Shown here piece after piece: positions 25,711 to 38,599 of a stretch of DNA of 64,000 nucleotides. Source of the DNA: Pempheris klunzingeri (taxonomy: Eukaryota; Chordata; Actinopteri; Acropomatiformes; Pempheridae). The notes beneath the pieces were generated by a model. It saw only the letters and a list, made by a program, of their open reading frames with translations, made no database searches and was not told where the DNA came from. The position numbers and the translations under genes were made by a program. Every line of letters begins with the position of its first letter. Position 1 is the stretch's first letter. The stretch is from NCBI RefSeq assembly GCF_042242105.1, contig NC_092026.1:20796691-20860690 (forward strand), given 5' to 3'.

Positions 25711-26400
25711 TTGATGATAAAAGGAAATATTCCTTTATTAGTCCCACGACGGGGAAATTTACAACGTTACAGCAGACAGGAAGAGATGTAAAATAAAAAA
25801 AAAAATACAGTTAAGACAGAGAAAGTATAAAAATAGAAACAATATAATGTACATAGGGGGAATATAAGTAAAAAGATGAATAAATATATTGCACATGTGG
25901 ACAAAGTTTGAGTTTTTTTGGTTAAATTCTAAGTACATTTTCATTGCCTTAGTAGGATTTGGAAAAACTTGTGCATGCAGTTATTTTCTGCAGGCTTGGC
26001 TACTGTAATGGTGTATTTACAGGCCTCCCTAAAAAGTCAATCAGACAGCTCCAGTTAATTCATAAGGCTGCTGCTGCTGGAGTTCAAGGAAGTAAACCAT
26101 GTTAGTCCAGTTCAAAACATGATACATAATATATTTCTGACGTGCTTTGCTATGAACCATCCAGACCTCTCAGATCATCTGGGAGATATCTGTTTTCTGT
26201 CCCCAGAGTTGAAACCAGCAGCAGAGTCAGCATTCAGTTTTAATGCACCACAGATCTGGAACAAAGTCTCAGAAAACTGCAGGTCTGCTGCAGCTCTCAG
26301 GTTTTTCAAATCAAGGCTCAAGATATCTCGGTTTGCCACTGCTTTTCATTAAATAAAGTAATTTATTCATTCCTTGCGCTGCACTTTACTTTTACACCTA
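25711..26400 (+). mobile_element. L2/CR1-type LINE relic (reverse-transcriptase C-terminal end)
   Basis: The + strand from about 25990 reads as a decayed LINE ORF2 end: ATVMVYLQASLKSQSDS-like DNA encoding LIHKAAAAGVQG, then the open stretch 26119-26352 with AFSFNAPQIWNKVSENCRSA and FFKSRLKISRF, matching the 'APxLWNxLPxxxRxAxSxxxFKxRLK' ending shared by fish LINEs. A separate antisense LINE 3' tail (TTATTAGTCCCACGACGGGG at about 25736-25755) precedes it. Stops and frameshifts show it is dead. It occupies the spacer between the fubp1 promoter and the SLC25 gene. Confidence 0.65.
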
Positions 26401-26689
26401 TCCTATTCTATAGTATGTTGTAATCAAAGATAGAAAAAAACTTAATATATCCCATTAGTTATCCAAAGTAAAAGTTCTGCATTTGGAATTTGACTATTAG
26501 TATCAAAATATATCTTATGTTACAGGCTAGATGCATCACACTTTTAAGCTAGTTTAGCATGAAAACACACTACAACCTTCAAATAAATAATGAGTGGAGT
26601 ACGGTACATTTTGCTCTGCTAGTGGAGCAGAAATACAGGCCTGATATATTATAACAATACAATACTCTAGTAGTCTGATTAGAGTATTA

Positions 26690-26870
26690 TGGCAGCAAGC
26701 ATGAGAGCAAAGTGCATTTATATAGCACTCTTCACAGATACCGTCATTCATAGTCAAAGATCATATCAGTTAGAGTTAAATCAAATAAACACAATGATCA
26801 AACGTCAGATAAAATATACAAGTGCAAACATAAACCCAAATTAAAGCATAAAATAGCACATTATCTAAAT
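26690..26870. repeat. Fish interspersed repeat ('TTTATATAGC' type)
   Basis: GTGCATTTATATAGCACTCTTCACAGATACC is the start form of a very common fish repeat associated with LINE/SINE tails. Ends are unclear. From 26870 to about 27360 I see only AT-rich spacer. Confidence 0.4.
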
Positions 26871-27370
26871 GCCTGCTTGAACAGAGCTCAGAGTCCAAAC
26901 GTAGTATTAGTACACTCACCTTTACATTGTACTTAAGAACACCGCTCTAGTAAATGCGCTTATTTACTTTCCACCATTGACTATGAAGAATTTCTCATAT
27001 TTATCTGTAGATGGTTCTTAACATAAAATAGTTGATAATGTTTTGCATCTATCATTGCAATTGTAAATTGTTATGCTATTGTCTATAGTTTATAACTTTA
27101 TAATGTTTAATGTTTGTTATAATAATGAGTATTACACATTTTAAAAGTTTCCCACAGTTCTATGACATTAGGTTGCCTTAATATAAACTGTGGCTGTGAC
27201 TTGCTTCATAGAAAAATGTTTTCATAAGACTTTAAAAATCCAATACATGCCTGGATTTATAAGAAAATCAAAGTTCTAACAAACAAATATTCACACACCT
27301 GCAAAGACACACATGGACTCGCTGCTGACTGATAAATGGAAAAGAAGAAACGTGTCCCCTGTTATGAAAT

Positions 27371-27721
27371 AAAGTTTTATTGTACAGGTCGCACCTCAGC
27401 ACATCCTCATTCACGCAGCACAACACATTCATCAGCACTTAGTGAGGTGTGCTGAATGTAAACACTCCTCATGCTCTTGGTCATAAATCCTTCTTTTAAT
27501 TGTAGGTTTAATCACATGACAATGGGGGTCTGGCAGACTCCACCCTTAAAATTTCAACCATTTCGTTAGGATCCCAGATATATTTGGACACTCTGTTAAC
27601 ATTATTAACATTAATAACAGTTCACAGTTAAATTTTCTTTGTGTTTCTGATCAAATCCCTGAAAAAAATGTTTTAAAGGCGACAGTTCAGGGCACAAAGA
27701 AAGCACCCTTTTTGCTACATC
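27371..27721 (-). other. 3'UTR and poly(A) signal of the SLC25 carrier gene
   Basis: The minus-strand stop at 27724-27722 is followed by non-coding DNA to an AATAAA (plus-strand TTTATT at 27376-27381), giving a 3'UTR of about 0.35 kb. Confidence 0.6.
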
Positions 27722-30700
27722 TCAAGACTCCGATGAGGAAAACAGATTTTCAAATTTTCTAGTTAAGGTATAGTTAATCAGAGCACATGGAATAGCCCTG
27801 ACGAAGCTGGCTCCCATCCCATTATAATATCCTCTAATTCCACGTCTGTCATATATCCCTACAAGTCCTTGCAACACACCAGAAGCTGGACGTGAATCTG
27901 TGCTGAAAGCTGGAAAACAAGACAAACTGCGATAAGTAAAACATCTCAGATTATTTCAAATGATCTAAAATGTGCTGAAAAGGGTTTACCTTGTGCTTGC
28001 TGCTGAGTTCGGATCACTGCCAGTGGGTAACTGGTCATTTGTCCAGAAGCAAAGGCCACGAAACTGAAGAAAAACAGTTTGGACTCACTGTTGTAGGCTG
28101 GATCACTCTTCGCCCAGTTCATGATTGACTGCAAATAAGCACAAAAAAGCAAATAGTTAAAGACACAATCTTTCAGATGAGCATGATTTTGATCTTTGAG
28201 TGTCTCACCTGATGAACTGCACACTCCACGCCTGCATAGGGGATCATGCAGAGGATACTGGGCTTGAACCCTCTGTAAAAAGAGGACAAGGACTCCTGCC
28301 TGTAAATAGAGCGGGCGCATGCCACGACACCATTGTAGGTGCCAGCTTGCTGCAGGTTCAGCCTCACCTTCAGCACCTGTACGGGAGATCAAAGGAGAAA
28401 CACACGGTTTTACACATTTTTAAGGTTTTCACGACAATTAAAATACAAATGAGGACTTTCTTTCCAGATATTTTCTATTTGAAAACACTTTTAAAAATAA
28501 CGTTAATGAAAACTCACTGCAGCTTTTAGTAAAAATGTCCTTCAAAATAAAACCTTTTCACATTACAATTAATTTCAATCTGTACTTAATAATGCTACTT
28601 ACCATTTTTTACATGAATCATTATCACAACCATTTGAGACACTGGTGGTATTACTGCAAACAAAGGAGATCATTAATGAGAAGTGCCAACAAAATCTGTT
28701 GTTTTACAGCACAGTTTGGAAACTGCTGTATGGTACTCATCATGCCCATGAAGAATGGCTGCAAGAGAGCAATGTGCCAGTATTTTTTTCATGTTATCTT
28801 TTACAATCTTGCTACTCAGAGATTTTATGAATGTGTGTGTTCCTCCTGACGGCTTTTTTTTTTCCCACAATATTCTCATTTGTTTGCAATAATCAAACTA
28901 AGGCATGATAATTAATCCGCCAATGACATACTGACATTTACAAAATGTGATAATCTATACTTTAACAATATTCAGCTGTTATGGCAAAACACAGGACAGG
29001 ACAGAAATGTTAAAGCACTCAGACCTGCCACTGATCTCTGATACCTCTAAAGGGTAGAAGGCAGCGTGAGCGACGGCACCGGACACACAGCCCAAGCCAA
29101 AACGCTGCCGCACCGTCAGGGTCTCCTGTGTTCTGTTTTGGACGCACACCTTCATCTGGACACAGCAGAGACGCTCTGAGTGCACTTGTCAATTAGAAAT
29201 TGGAAACTGGTGCATGAATAATTACTACTAGAGAGCGTGTCTGCTACTGGGTGCCTCACCTGGGCGTAGATGAGACACTGTAGCGTCGACTGTGGCGTTC
29301 CTTTCAGCACGTTGACAGCGTTGCCTTGCCACATCGACCGCAAACCGCCTGCCCGGATCTCCTGAAAGCCTTGAGAGAAGGCCTTGGATCCATGAACCTA
29401 CACGGCACACAAGAAATATTAGCACATTAAATCACTTTTCACAGGCTGTTTCAACAATTGTGCAGTAATGAGAAACTAATTGAAATTTAGACTCAGATTA
29501 GAGGTACAGATGCTACAAAAACAACAGGGCCTCATGTATTTCAGTGGTCAGAGTCAGCTGCAGAGAGACATTACTAGATGTTCTGCAGACTGATCTCTTT
29601 CTTAAGATACTGAAGCACAAAGTGCATAAAGGATATTGAGAAACACTGGGCTGCAAAAAGATAGTGCCGAACACTCAGAACAATGCTTTGGTCCATTCTC
29701 TTTCTCATGCATGCTAATGACACGTCACATGCAGTAATCTGAATGCTCTCAGTTATCAGGAAAAGACAAGTTATGTAAAACAAGAGCAGGCTAGCTGATA
29801 AGAGGCCATCTTTGCTCCCAGACACCAGATCATTTATTACAAAGATGAGGACACTCCTGGCTGAAGTGTTCATTCTTATGCTTGTTTGGCCTTGCTTAAA
29901 AAAATAGAAGAAGAGAATCCAAACCACATAAAAGAACATCCGATCAAATGTTAAATGCTCCTCCAAGGACATTAAATGACTTTAATGTGAGTTCAATCGA
30001 AACACTATAATCTAAGCTCATAGGACCATCCTCTAGTTTGCGGAGCTTAAAATCATCTCATGTTCTGTAGTCAGCGAGTAGAACATGTCATAGGCACACT
30101 GTGAGATGTGGTTGAAAGCTCTGAAAGCTAGTAAGTGGACCTTTGAACGTAAGTGATTCTGTCAAAAAGACCTTATGTGAGGTTTCAGATCAAGAGATAC
30201 AATTCTACACATATTTTTGTATAGAAAATAGCACCTGATATTGAAGCTGACCTGAAGTTGAGTCTTCAGGCGGTCGATGGGTGCTGTCACACTTCGGGAC
30301 ACGCCGTCTGCCAGTCCTGCTGCGAGAACAAACGTCCGCCAGGCACCAAAACCAGACGCCTCTTCAGGGAACTCTATGGGCATTGCCCGGCTCTCACCAA
30401 CGTCGAAAACCTACAGATGGACGAAGTGAGGATTTCCACTTCTGTAATCACTGTGTTGTTACTCACGCTGAAGTGCATCGGGCACACTTCTGCTCTGCTG
30501 AGGTGTCAGAGCATCGAACGTAACATGAGACCCGAAGACCTTACCAGACTGTGTTTCCACGAGGACACCAGCTCCCCGATGTTGTCCACAGGGTTGAGGA
30601 TGACGTGGTGCAGGAATTCATCCCAGTCCACCGTCATCGAGCTGTCCTTATCCATCCTGGTGTTCACAAAAACAACAGCCGCAGCCAACACATAGAGTTA

Positions 30701-31811
30701 TGTTGTTTGTTTGCCGTGTATTTTATCATTAAATTAAAATTAAAATTATATTAATGAAGGCTTTATAAGTTGCCGGTAAAGTCTTTATAAGTTGCAACAG
30801 CAGTAATAAGCCACTATAGTACAGAAAGTATACAGATATATGGGTGTACCTTATTGTGCAGTGATGCCAAAAAAATCCACCTGTTTACAATGCACTGATG
30901 TGATAAGTGTGTGAAATGTGCACCAGTGTGCTTTAAACTCAGCTGAACCCAGATTTTACATTCCTATATGATGTTTGTTTAAATGCAACAACGGGCAGAA
31001 AAAAATTCTTACATTTGAATAATTTTTTGTGCATTCGGCTTTGATATGACCACTCCTAACTCCTTAAACAAACATATGATGTCGTCCTGGTCAATCACCC
31101 CTGATCAGAGAAGAAATGCACAAGATTACAAACAGATATTGGTGCTGCTCGTCCAGATATTGTATTTCTACTGTAAACTCTCCGTGTGCAAAGGTCACTC
31201 GCGGCCTGCAGTAGTGTGCAGCGTCCACTGTGTACCATAAACACATCCTATCCTGTGTTCTGCCTCTCCTGTCTGACCTTGATGTTACAGTTTATTGTCA
31301 AAGAAATAACATTTGTAATAGTTTATAAAGACAATACTCAAGTGGGACTACTCATCTTTTGTATCAGGGTGTTGATTCTTTATGTTTCCTTCATTTTCCT
31401 TGAGAAATCTAACATTTTTCAGGAGTTAAGACTTTGAGCACTCACCACACTTGTTCTTGTCAAGGTCATGAAAGTAAATTTTCCATTTCCTCTCTCTGTC
31501 CATCATGTAGCTGAGGAATTCTTTATAATCCAGCAGGCCATCTTTGTCTTTGTCATAAGAATCAATGATATTCTATGGGAGAGAAGAAAAAAACCCTCTT
31601 CTGTTTAGCAGGTTTGTAGTGAATAAATGAATGAAATTAAAGCCTGGGACATGCAGTGCACACTGTTAAAGATGATTAGTGATATTACCTGGACCTTTTC
31701 ATCCGCTGAGAGGATCCCATGCTTCCTCATTTCATTGTGGAGCTCCGACACCGATATGAATCCATCACTGTTTTGGTCCAGTTTAACAAATAAGTCGCGA
31801 AACTGATCCAT
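27722..31811 (-). CDS. SCaMC-type Ca2+-regulated mitochondrial ATP-Mg/Pi carrier-like protein (SLC25A24 family)
   Basis: Ten minus-strand exons rebuild 450 aa: 31811-31689, 31572-31446, 31100-31013, 30656-30545, 30410-30252, 29397-29260, 29155-29045, 28376-28209, 28128-27990, 27909-27722. The N-terminal ~140 residues are EF-hand pairs: loop 1 (D12..E23, DQNSDGFISVSE) and loop 2 (DKDKDGLLDYKE) are canonical. Loop 3 (DKNKCGVIDQDD) has Cys at position 5 and Asp at 12. Loop 4 (DKDSSMTVDWDE) lacks the central Gly. A linker with SSWKHS leads into three carrier repeats with signatures PIDRLK (about 194-199), PLEVLK (284-289) and PLAVIR (376-382; the Ala is usual for SCaMCs). IPYAGVE gives the G-V pair found in adenine-nucleotide carriers. 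Family role: electroneutral ATP-Mg/phosphate exchange across the inner membrane, switched on by Ca2+. The first repeat is diverged (TPQSTLQ where SCaMCs have APETAVK), so this is a distant paralog and no precise symbol is given. Confidence 0.85.
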
Positions 31812-32045
31812 GGCTCGTTTAAAAGCAAATTAGCCCGAGATGTAAACGACTGCAGCCTGCTGCGGGTCCTCAGGAGGACAGGAAGAATGCATTGATAAGC
31901 GTGTGAGGTTATTGAGCAGCAGCATGAGGCGCTGTCTCACTGGCAGGGATGTGAGCCAGTGCAGCATTGGCTCCGTTATCAATAAAGATAAAAACACACC
32001 TCCTCTGTGCCTCAGCAGGTGGCGCTGTGGATGCAAGAGAGCTGA

Positions 32046-32046
32046 C

Positions 32047-32114
<68 letters not shown>

Positions 32115-32128
32115 TCATCATCATCATC
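32046..32128. repeat. (ATC)n trinucleotide microsatellite
   Basis: About 22 near-perfect CAT/ATC units with one interruption (AAAATC near 32110). It lies upstream of the SLC25 gene's start and gives spurious poly-His, poly-Ile and poly-Met frames. Confidence 0.95.
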
Positions 32129-32208
32129 AAAAAAACCTTCATGTTGAGGGTTTGATGTGTAGAGACCTGTAGATACAATGGACAATGATCTGGAAAATAC
32201 ATGCTAGT

Positions 32209-32211
<3 letters not shown>

Positions 32212-32258
<47 letters not shown>
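32212..32258. repeat. (CA)n microsatellite
   Basis: About 23 CA units in the spacer between the divergent SLC25 and dnajb4 genes. The DNA from 32260 to 33040 is AT-rich spacer with nothing recognised. Confidence 0.95.
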
Positions 32259-32260
<2 letters not shown>

Positions 32261-33046
32261 ATATAACTTGAAGTTCATACAGATCCATGCTAAAAAAAAA
32301 CAAAAACATTCACAAAGACAATAGAAGAAGCAAATAATAAAACATAAAATATAGATTAAATCTAACATATATAAAGAAATGAAGTCAAACATGTAGGCTG
32401 ATATTTTAGGCATTTATTTCAACAAGCACTTTAACGGGAAGCACCAGTACGAAACCTCATATATCAGATACTTGACACGTGAAATTATTCATCAAAGTAC
32501 CATAAATGCATTTATGTGGATCCCTGGAAAAGTATCTAATAAGGAACAAAATAAACAAACATTTCTACATGTGAAAAAGTTCCATATATCTACTGTAAAA
32601 TCACAGGTGAACATTTAACTTAACTTAAAGAACAAAAAGCTTTGCTGAAGGTTTGCTGTGCAATATTTTCTTTCACATGAATCTACAGTTAGTAACTTTG
32701 ATTTGTTTTGTGTGCATTTTTATTTTATGTGTAGCTCTGTGAATTTAGTTAGGAAGGATTTTATTCTGTTACAAACAACATACAGATCCAGAAGAAAGAA
32801 AAACAAACCATGAAAAACACAAATTCAATCCAATGCATGTAAAGTCGGGCCTATATTTATATTTGGGCCTATACTTTTTATTTCTTTGTGTCAATCAGCA
32901 TCTCAGATGTGAGAAATGTCATATACAGTATATACATATATAGTTTATGTGGATGTGCAGCATGTATCTACTGTAAAATCACATGTGAACACACATGGTC
33001 TGCATTTCAGAGGATTTGCAGCCACCTCTCCTCTTATTCCACCGGC

Positions 33047-33048
33047 AG

Positions 33049-33143
<95 letters not shown>
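33047..33143. repeat. (CT)n(CA)n compound microsatellite next to the dnajb4 promoter
   Basis: About six CT units (33047-33060) run into about 41 uninterrupted CA units (33061-33143), ending roughly 70 bp before the dnajb4 TATA-like box. A CA tract this long can adopt Z-DNA and is likely highly variable in length. Confidence 0.95.
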
Positions 33144-33144
<1 letters not shown>

Positions 33145-33212
33145 GGATCCACATTCATTTCTCGTGTTGAACTTGACGTTGGCGCTGTGGATGCAGCAGA
33201 GGGAGCCGTGGC

Positions 33213-33220
33213 TATTTAAA
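33213..33220 (+). promoter_or_regulatory. dnajb4: TATA-like box of dnajb4
   Basis: TATTTAAA at 33213-33220 lies about 250 bp before the ATG in a GC-richer stretch that begins right after the CA repeat. Transcription would start near 33245, giving a ~0.23 kb 5'UTR. I looked for and did not find a clean heat-shock element (three alternating GAA/TTC units). Confidence 0.5.
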
Positions 33221-33471
33221 GAGGGGCATCCAGTCCCGGAGAAATAACAGGAGGTCTTCGGCGTTGACTTCACGCCTCTAAATGGTTTTCATCCCGCACT
33301 GTGTGTCCGTCTGCGGCTTCTTACTGTCTGTCTGTCCAGACTGAGGCCACCTCTCTGCGGTGACAGCCATCCGTCGACCAGCCCCTCTCCAGTCCGCCTG
33401 CAGCTCCTCTCCGACGGCTGTTCCGCTCTTCATCCCATCCCTTCGCTGTCGGGGGGATACGTGTGCAAAAA

Positions 33472-35609
33472 ATGGGCAAAGATTACTACAAAACGCTGGG
33501 CATCTCTAAAGGAGCCACGGACGAGGACATTAAGAAAGCTTACAGAAAACAGGCGCTGAAATGGCACCCGGACAAAAACAAGTCTGGAGCCGCCGAGGAG
33601 AAATTTAAGGAAATCGCAGAGGCATATGAAGTCCTCAGTGATCCGAAGAAAAGAGAAGTTTATGACCAGTACGGAGAGGAAGGTGAGCTGTTTGTTCCAT
33701 CGCACTGAATTACATCTTAGCCCCAGTGTGGTGGCTCCTGATTCGCCCTCTGTGCGCTGTTATAACCGCGTTATAAAGCCTGGATGGTTGGATGGAGAAC
33801 AGCTGGCTTTAAGTCAAGTCAAACACTGCAACCAGCAGGCCTAGAGAACAGCTGTTCTGCACACCACAGACCCACAGCTCTGTGCATTTCACATAAGGAT
33901 GAGCTTTTACACCATACCTGCAGCCATACGCCTCATTATAAGAGGAGTAAAAGGCCTGTCACCACAGATTTTCCTTCAAATGTGGGTGTTTTACTAGAAA
34001 AAAATTGTATTTTGATGATGTCAAAGCCTCGATGTACAGTATGTCCTACCCACAGTGTTTCATCTGAGCGTAAAGGCTTCGTTTTCAGACCAGATGGTTA
34101 TGGGTGGGAAGCATGTTGCATGATGTGAGGAAGGGAAAAGGATCACAGATCATTTCTACATCAATAAACTGCAGCTTAAAGGTGGCATCTTGTGCTTTTG
34201 ATCACTCTACCGAATTTTTACCCATTAATGTGGCAAACAGAGCACGCTGAACATCTTAAGAAAGGGATGCTAAGTGAAACAAGGTGGTAACGCATGCACA
34301 TCTACTGTATGCTAGCAGAACGCCTGGAGGAAAATATAACCCTGGAGAGGCAAACAATATGGTTCCTTTAAAGGCTCAGTCAAACAGAACATCATAGCCA
34401 TTGGATAATCCCACGAAAAACCCCAAGAAAAAATGGCCAAGTCTCACATTTGAGATGCTGGGACCATGTAATGTTTGATGTTTCTTCATAAAAGATGACA
34501 TAAACCATTGATTATAAAAGTTGTGTGTCAACAGCTAACCATTGCAGCTCTAATAAATTATATTCATTGCGGATTAGTCACTTCATGACTGGATCTCTTT
34601 TGTAAAAGTAGGATTCACTTTTGGCATAAAGCTCTTCCCACTGCTGAGTGTCAGTGTTGGATGACTGATGAGTCATTTCTGTATCCCATCAGGTCTCAAG
34701 GGAGGAAGCGGGCCCACTGCTGATGGACAAGGCAGCACCTTCACCTACACCTTCCACGGGGACCCTCACGCCACCTTCGCCACTTTCTTCGGGGGCTCAA
34801 ACCCCTTCGAGATCTTCTTTGGGCGCAAAGCCAACGGCCGAGACGACGATGACATGGAGGTGGACGGAAACGACCCCTTCGGCTCCTTCACCAGCTTCAA
34901 CCTAAACGGTTTCCCTCGGGATGGCCACGCTGGCCCTGGAGGGCAGCAGCGCCGGAAGCAGGACCCGGCCATCATCCACGAACTGAGGGTCTCCCTGGAG
35001 GAGGTCTTCCACGGCTGCACCAAGAGGATGAAAATCTCTCGCAAGAGGCTAAATCCAGACGGCAGGACCATGCGCAATGAGGATAAGATTCTTGCTATCG
35101 AGATCAAGCGGGGCTGGAAAGAGGGAACCAAGATCACGTTCCCGCGGGAGGGAGACGAGTCGCCCAACACCATTCCTGCTGACATTGTTTTCGTCATCAA
35201 GGACAAGCCACACCCCCACTTTAGGCGGGAGGGCTCCAACATTGTGTATCCTGTGCGCGTGAGCTTACGACAGGTGAGGCGTTTTCTATTCTGGCACCCG
35301 CTTTGACTGACTGTAGCCGTATAAATAGAGTCTGATAGATGGATTAGTCACACACAGAGGAGACTCAGAACAAGCTCACATTTAGTTAAGAGTGCTGCTT
35401 TAAAGCTCCCATGCTCCAAAAGGCCTGATCACAATCAATAAGCCGTAGGTAGTCTGCCTCCAAAGTTGTTTTCCCCTGGAAAGTACAGGCGTACTGAATG
35501 AGCATAGTACTGAACTACACACGCACACACACACCTTGGCTGTGCACTTATGTAAGCTAGATCATCAGCATTGAGAAATAGAAGCTGTATCACGGGGAGG
35601 GCACCCGCC

Positions 35610-35644
<35 letters not shown>

Positions 35645-37528
35645 CAAGTTGTACTTGTATGGTTCCTCCTCTGAGATAGGTCCCATTGCTTCAGCTTATA
35701 TTTTAAATCACCTTTTAATCGCATTATGTTTCTAATCACACAGCTCAGTTTGTGTGTGAAAGTAATTGAAAAATTGTCAATTGGAAAAAAAAAAGATTTT
35801 CTGCTAATCTTAACTCAAGGACCACTTCACTGCCAGCTTTTTCCAGAGCTTTCCACTGCATCTCACAGTCTTCATTAGCAAGATGAGAAAAGCCCCCCCA
35901 AAAAAAGACAAGGTCAAGGATCACATCCAACACTGAAGACGATGTGTGATTATAGAAACCTCCCCAACAGCTGAGCATCCACTAATGGAGACCGTTGATG
36001 TCATAAAAGCTCTAGAAAAGCTTTTAAATGGACTTTAACTTAAGCTTATTTTGTCAAAACAGTTTTAGAATTTGCTCAGTGTTCAAATATCCAAAGTCCT
36101 GTGGGTCTGGAAATGAAGACATCGTAAATGCTCTGATGGCTTGGAGCCAATTACAAAAATGTCAAATGTGTTCAAACGCTGGTTTGGAAGCATCCGTTTA
36201 GGAAAATTCTGCAAGAATTAGAGGAACCAGCACATCACTCTGATATGTCGACCAATATTAGCTTATTGTAGATATATAATGTCAACATTTAGAAACTCTC
36301 ACCGTTACATAGTTTGTCCACCAGAGAAGACTATTACATTTTTTGATAGCGCTGTAGTTACAATATTATTACAATAGCCATTATTACATGAGGGACAGAT
36401 GTATTCAGAATAGCCTCAGCGTGTTCTATATGCTTGGATACATAAGTTTAATAAACAAATTCTACAGTTTTATGTATTTAGCTGATATTGTTGCAGACCT
36501 ATTCATGTAAAGTAGCTTCTCCAACTGATTTTCACTTTGTTAAATCCCTTAAAAGACTTATTTGAAAAACCTTAAACAAGAAAAGTGCAAAAGAGAAATC
36601 AGTCATTACCTCACAATCTGGTACACATGGAGGGACAGGTTACATACTGTGTTAATAAACTAGCTAAAAAGTTTCAGAGTCAATAATGACTTATGTGTTC
36701 TTGTTTGGGTTTGTCAAAGCTTTTGCCCTCGCTGGGAAATTGTTTTGCTGCACTGCTTCAAGGACGTTGTAAATTACAATTACATTGTTTATGTACACTG
36801 TCAGTACAGCTTCCATTAACAATTAATTAGTTATAGCAAGTTTTAAAATGAAGCGTTGATGGAAATATAGATTATCTTTACAAGCCTTTTTTTCATGACA
36901 TCATCCTGTAGGAAATGTACATTTTAGTTAAATTGCAAAGTATAAGCAATGTCCATCTGAGCACATAAAGTCAAAATACTTTAAAAACAGGGGAAATGTT
37001 TATGTGGTTTATGTGGTGCACAGCCATGGATCATAGTCAGCTGTTTATTTGATATGTGACTGTATACATTCACTTTATAGTGTAATATATTGATATCTGA
37101 ACATATTCTTACTATAATGTTCTTGATGTTCATTTAAATATTATTACCCAACACTTATTTTTAAACATGTAAAGAGGATTTGTCTTTAATCTCAGCCAAT
37201 GAACAGATTCATGTGTTATTTTCTGCCTGCAGAAGAGATCTTGTGTGGGCTGCTGTTCCTCTCATTCTCACTCCCTCCATGTTCCTTGTCTTTTCAGTCG
37301 TTGTGCGGATGCTCGGTTACCGTGTCGACGATAGACGGGAAGACGTGCAACATGAAGATCACGGATGTCATCAAGCCTGGCATGAGAAAGACAGTTGCCG
37401 GGCAGGGTCTCCCCCTCCCCAAAAACCCAGAGCAGAGAGGAGACCTGGTGGTGGAGTTTGATGTGAACTTTCCTGAGACGTTGCCCGGCAACGCCAAGGA
37501 CGTCCTGAAACGGCATTTACCTACTTAG
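33472..37528 (+). CDS. dnajb4: DnaJ/HSP40 subfamily B member 4 co-chaperone
   Basis: Three exons (33472-33682, 34693-35273, 37298-37528) rebuild 340 aa. Residues 1-70 are a J domain with the HPD triad at 32-34 (WHPDKNK), which stimulates HSP70 ATPase. A Gly/Phe-rich region follows ([23 protein letters not shown]), then the two beta-barrel client-binding domains ([35 protein letters not shown]) and the ending [17 protein letters not shown]. Human DNAJB4 is 337 aa and DNAJB1 340. The three-exon layout is that of this type II HSP40 group. I chose DNAJB4 over DNAJB1 from its place beside fubp1 and gipc2. The start is ATG 33472; an in-frame GTG three codons earlier is not a plausible vertebrate start. 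The protein acts in cytosol and nucleus with HSC70. Confidence 0.93.
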
Positions 37529-38240
37529 GACGAAGGACTGAGCGACGGGGGGTAACCACATGACACATGACGGGGGGGGGTAACCACATGACATCGCTCA
37601 CCCTCGATATCAGACGCACTCACACAGACACACACACACACAAGGGCAGATCTGACAGTTCACAGATGGATCTCCTACTGGCGAATGTGCAATTTCTATT
37701 TTTGAGCTATGCTGTGTTTTTATAAATGCCATGCATGCTGCCAAGTTGATATAATTGCAAGTGAAAGACTGTCTGGGTTGTTGCTATCTGAAAGTACACA
37801 TTTTATGTATGTGGGCCTTTGCCACAACCACTTTATCTTTTTGTTTGTAGGAAGTATTTGGTAGTGAATGAGTCTAAAGTTGCCAAAAAATCCCAGTGAT
37901 CCTGGGAGAAATTGCAGTGCCAAACAGTACATTTTCTCGTTGTCATTTAGATTTGACATGCTTGAAAAAATGTTTTTTTTTAACTGTCATTGTCACGTTT
38001 ATTTTGCCATGAAGAGACACTTTGAAGCCTCACTTCGGAGGCTGTCTTAACGCGTGTGTACAGGTTATTCAAGAGGAGCGCTGTCGAGGAATAAACTCAA
38101 CTGGATAGTCATGAGTGCATTTTAGAAAAACTGACATGTGAAGATATTGAACTTGGATTTTAAAATAAATATTTCCACATGAAGTGATCTTGAGCTGTTT
38201 CAGTTATGGAGATGAAATAAACAGTGTAAAAACCGCTTAG
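37529..38240 (+). other. dnajb4: dnajb4 3'UTR with three candidate poly(A) signals
   Basis: After the TAG (37526-37528), AATAAA occurs at 38090-38095, 38164-38169 and 38216-38221. A GGGGGGGG tract with a duplicated TAACCACATGACA word lies at about 37550-37590, just after the stop. No further coding exon is seen. Confidence 0.6.
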
Positions 38241-38599
38241 GCCTATTTATAGTCAGTAACCAGCTAGTGTGTGTCGTGATATTACACAAAATGAGCAACA
38301 GAAAATGGTTCTTCACACTCAAATGTGAATATTCTGCTCTTGTAAAACTCCTACAGTAACATTTCTCATGTGGAAGGATCAGTATTAAAAAGACCTGAAT
38401 GTAATGCTTACTAATGGCAAAACTATGAATGTGTAAATATAGCCATGTGGTCTCAGCTGCTGGCTATCAGCTGCCAACACACAAGTACTGACATGTTCCC
38501 ACCAGGGGACGCCACATCAGTCATCGTGGCCCAGGGGCCCACAGAGGAGGGGTCCTGGTGAGACAGACAGGTTTCAAGTTCAGAGCAGGGAGAGCGACA

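Noticed and set aside
31903-32262. Frames with poly-His, poly-Ile and poly-Met runs
   Set aside because: They are translations of the (ATC)n and (CA)n microsatellites.
33463-33471. Extended start of dnajb4 at an in-frame GTG
   Set aside because: Vertebrate start is the ATG at 33472, which gives the family-typical MGKDYY N-terminus.
34766-35242. 158-aa antisense open frame
   Set aside because: Antisense shadow of dnajb4 exon 2, whose + strand protein is clearly conserved.
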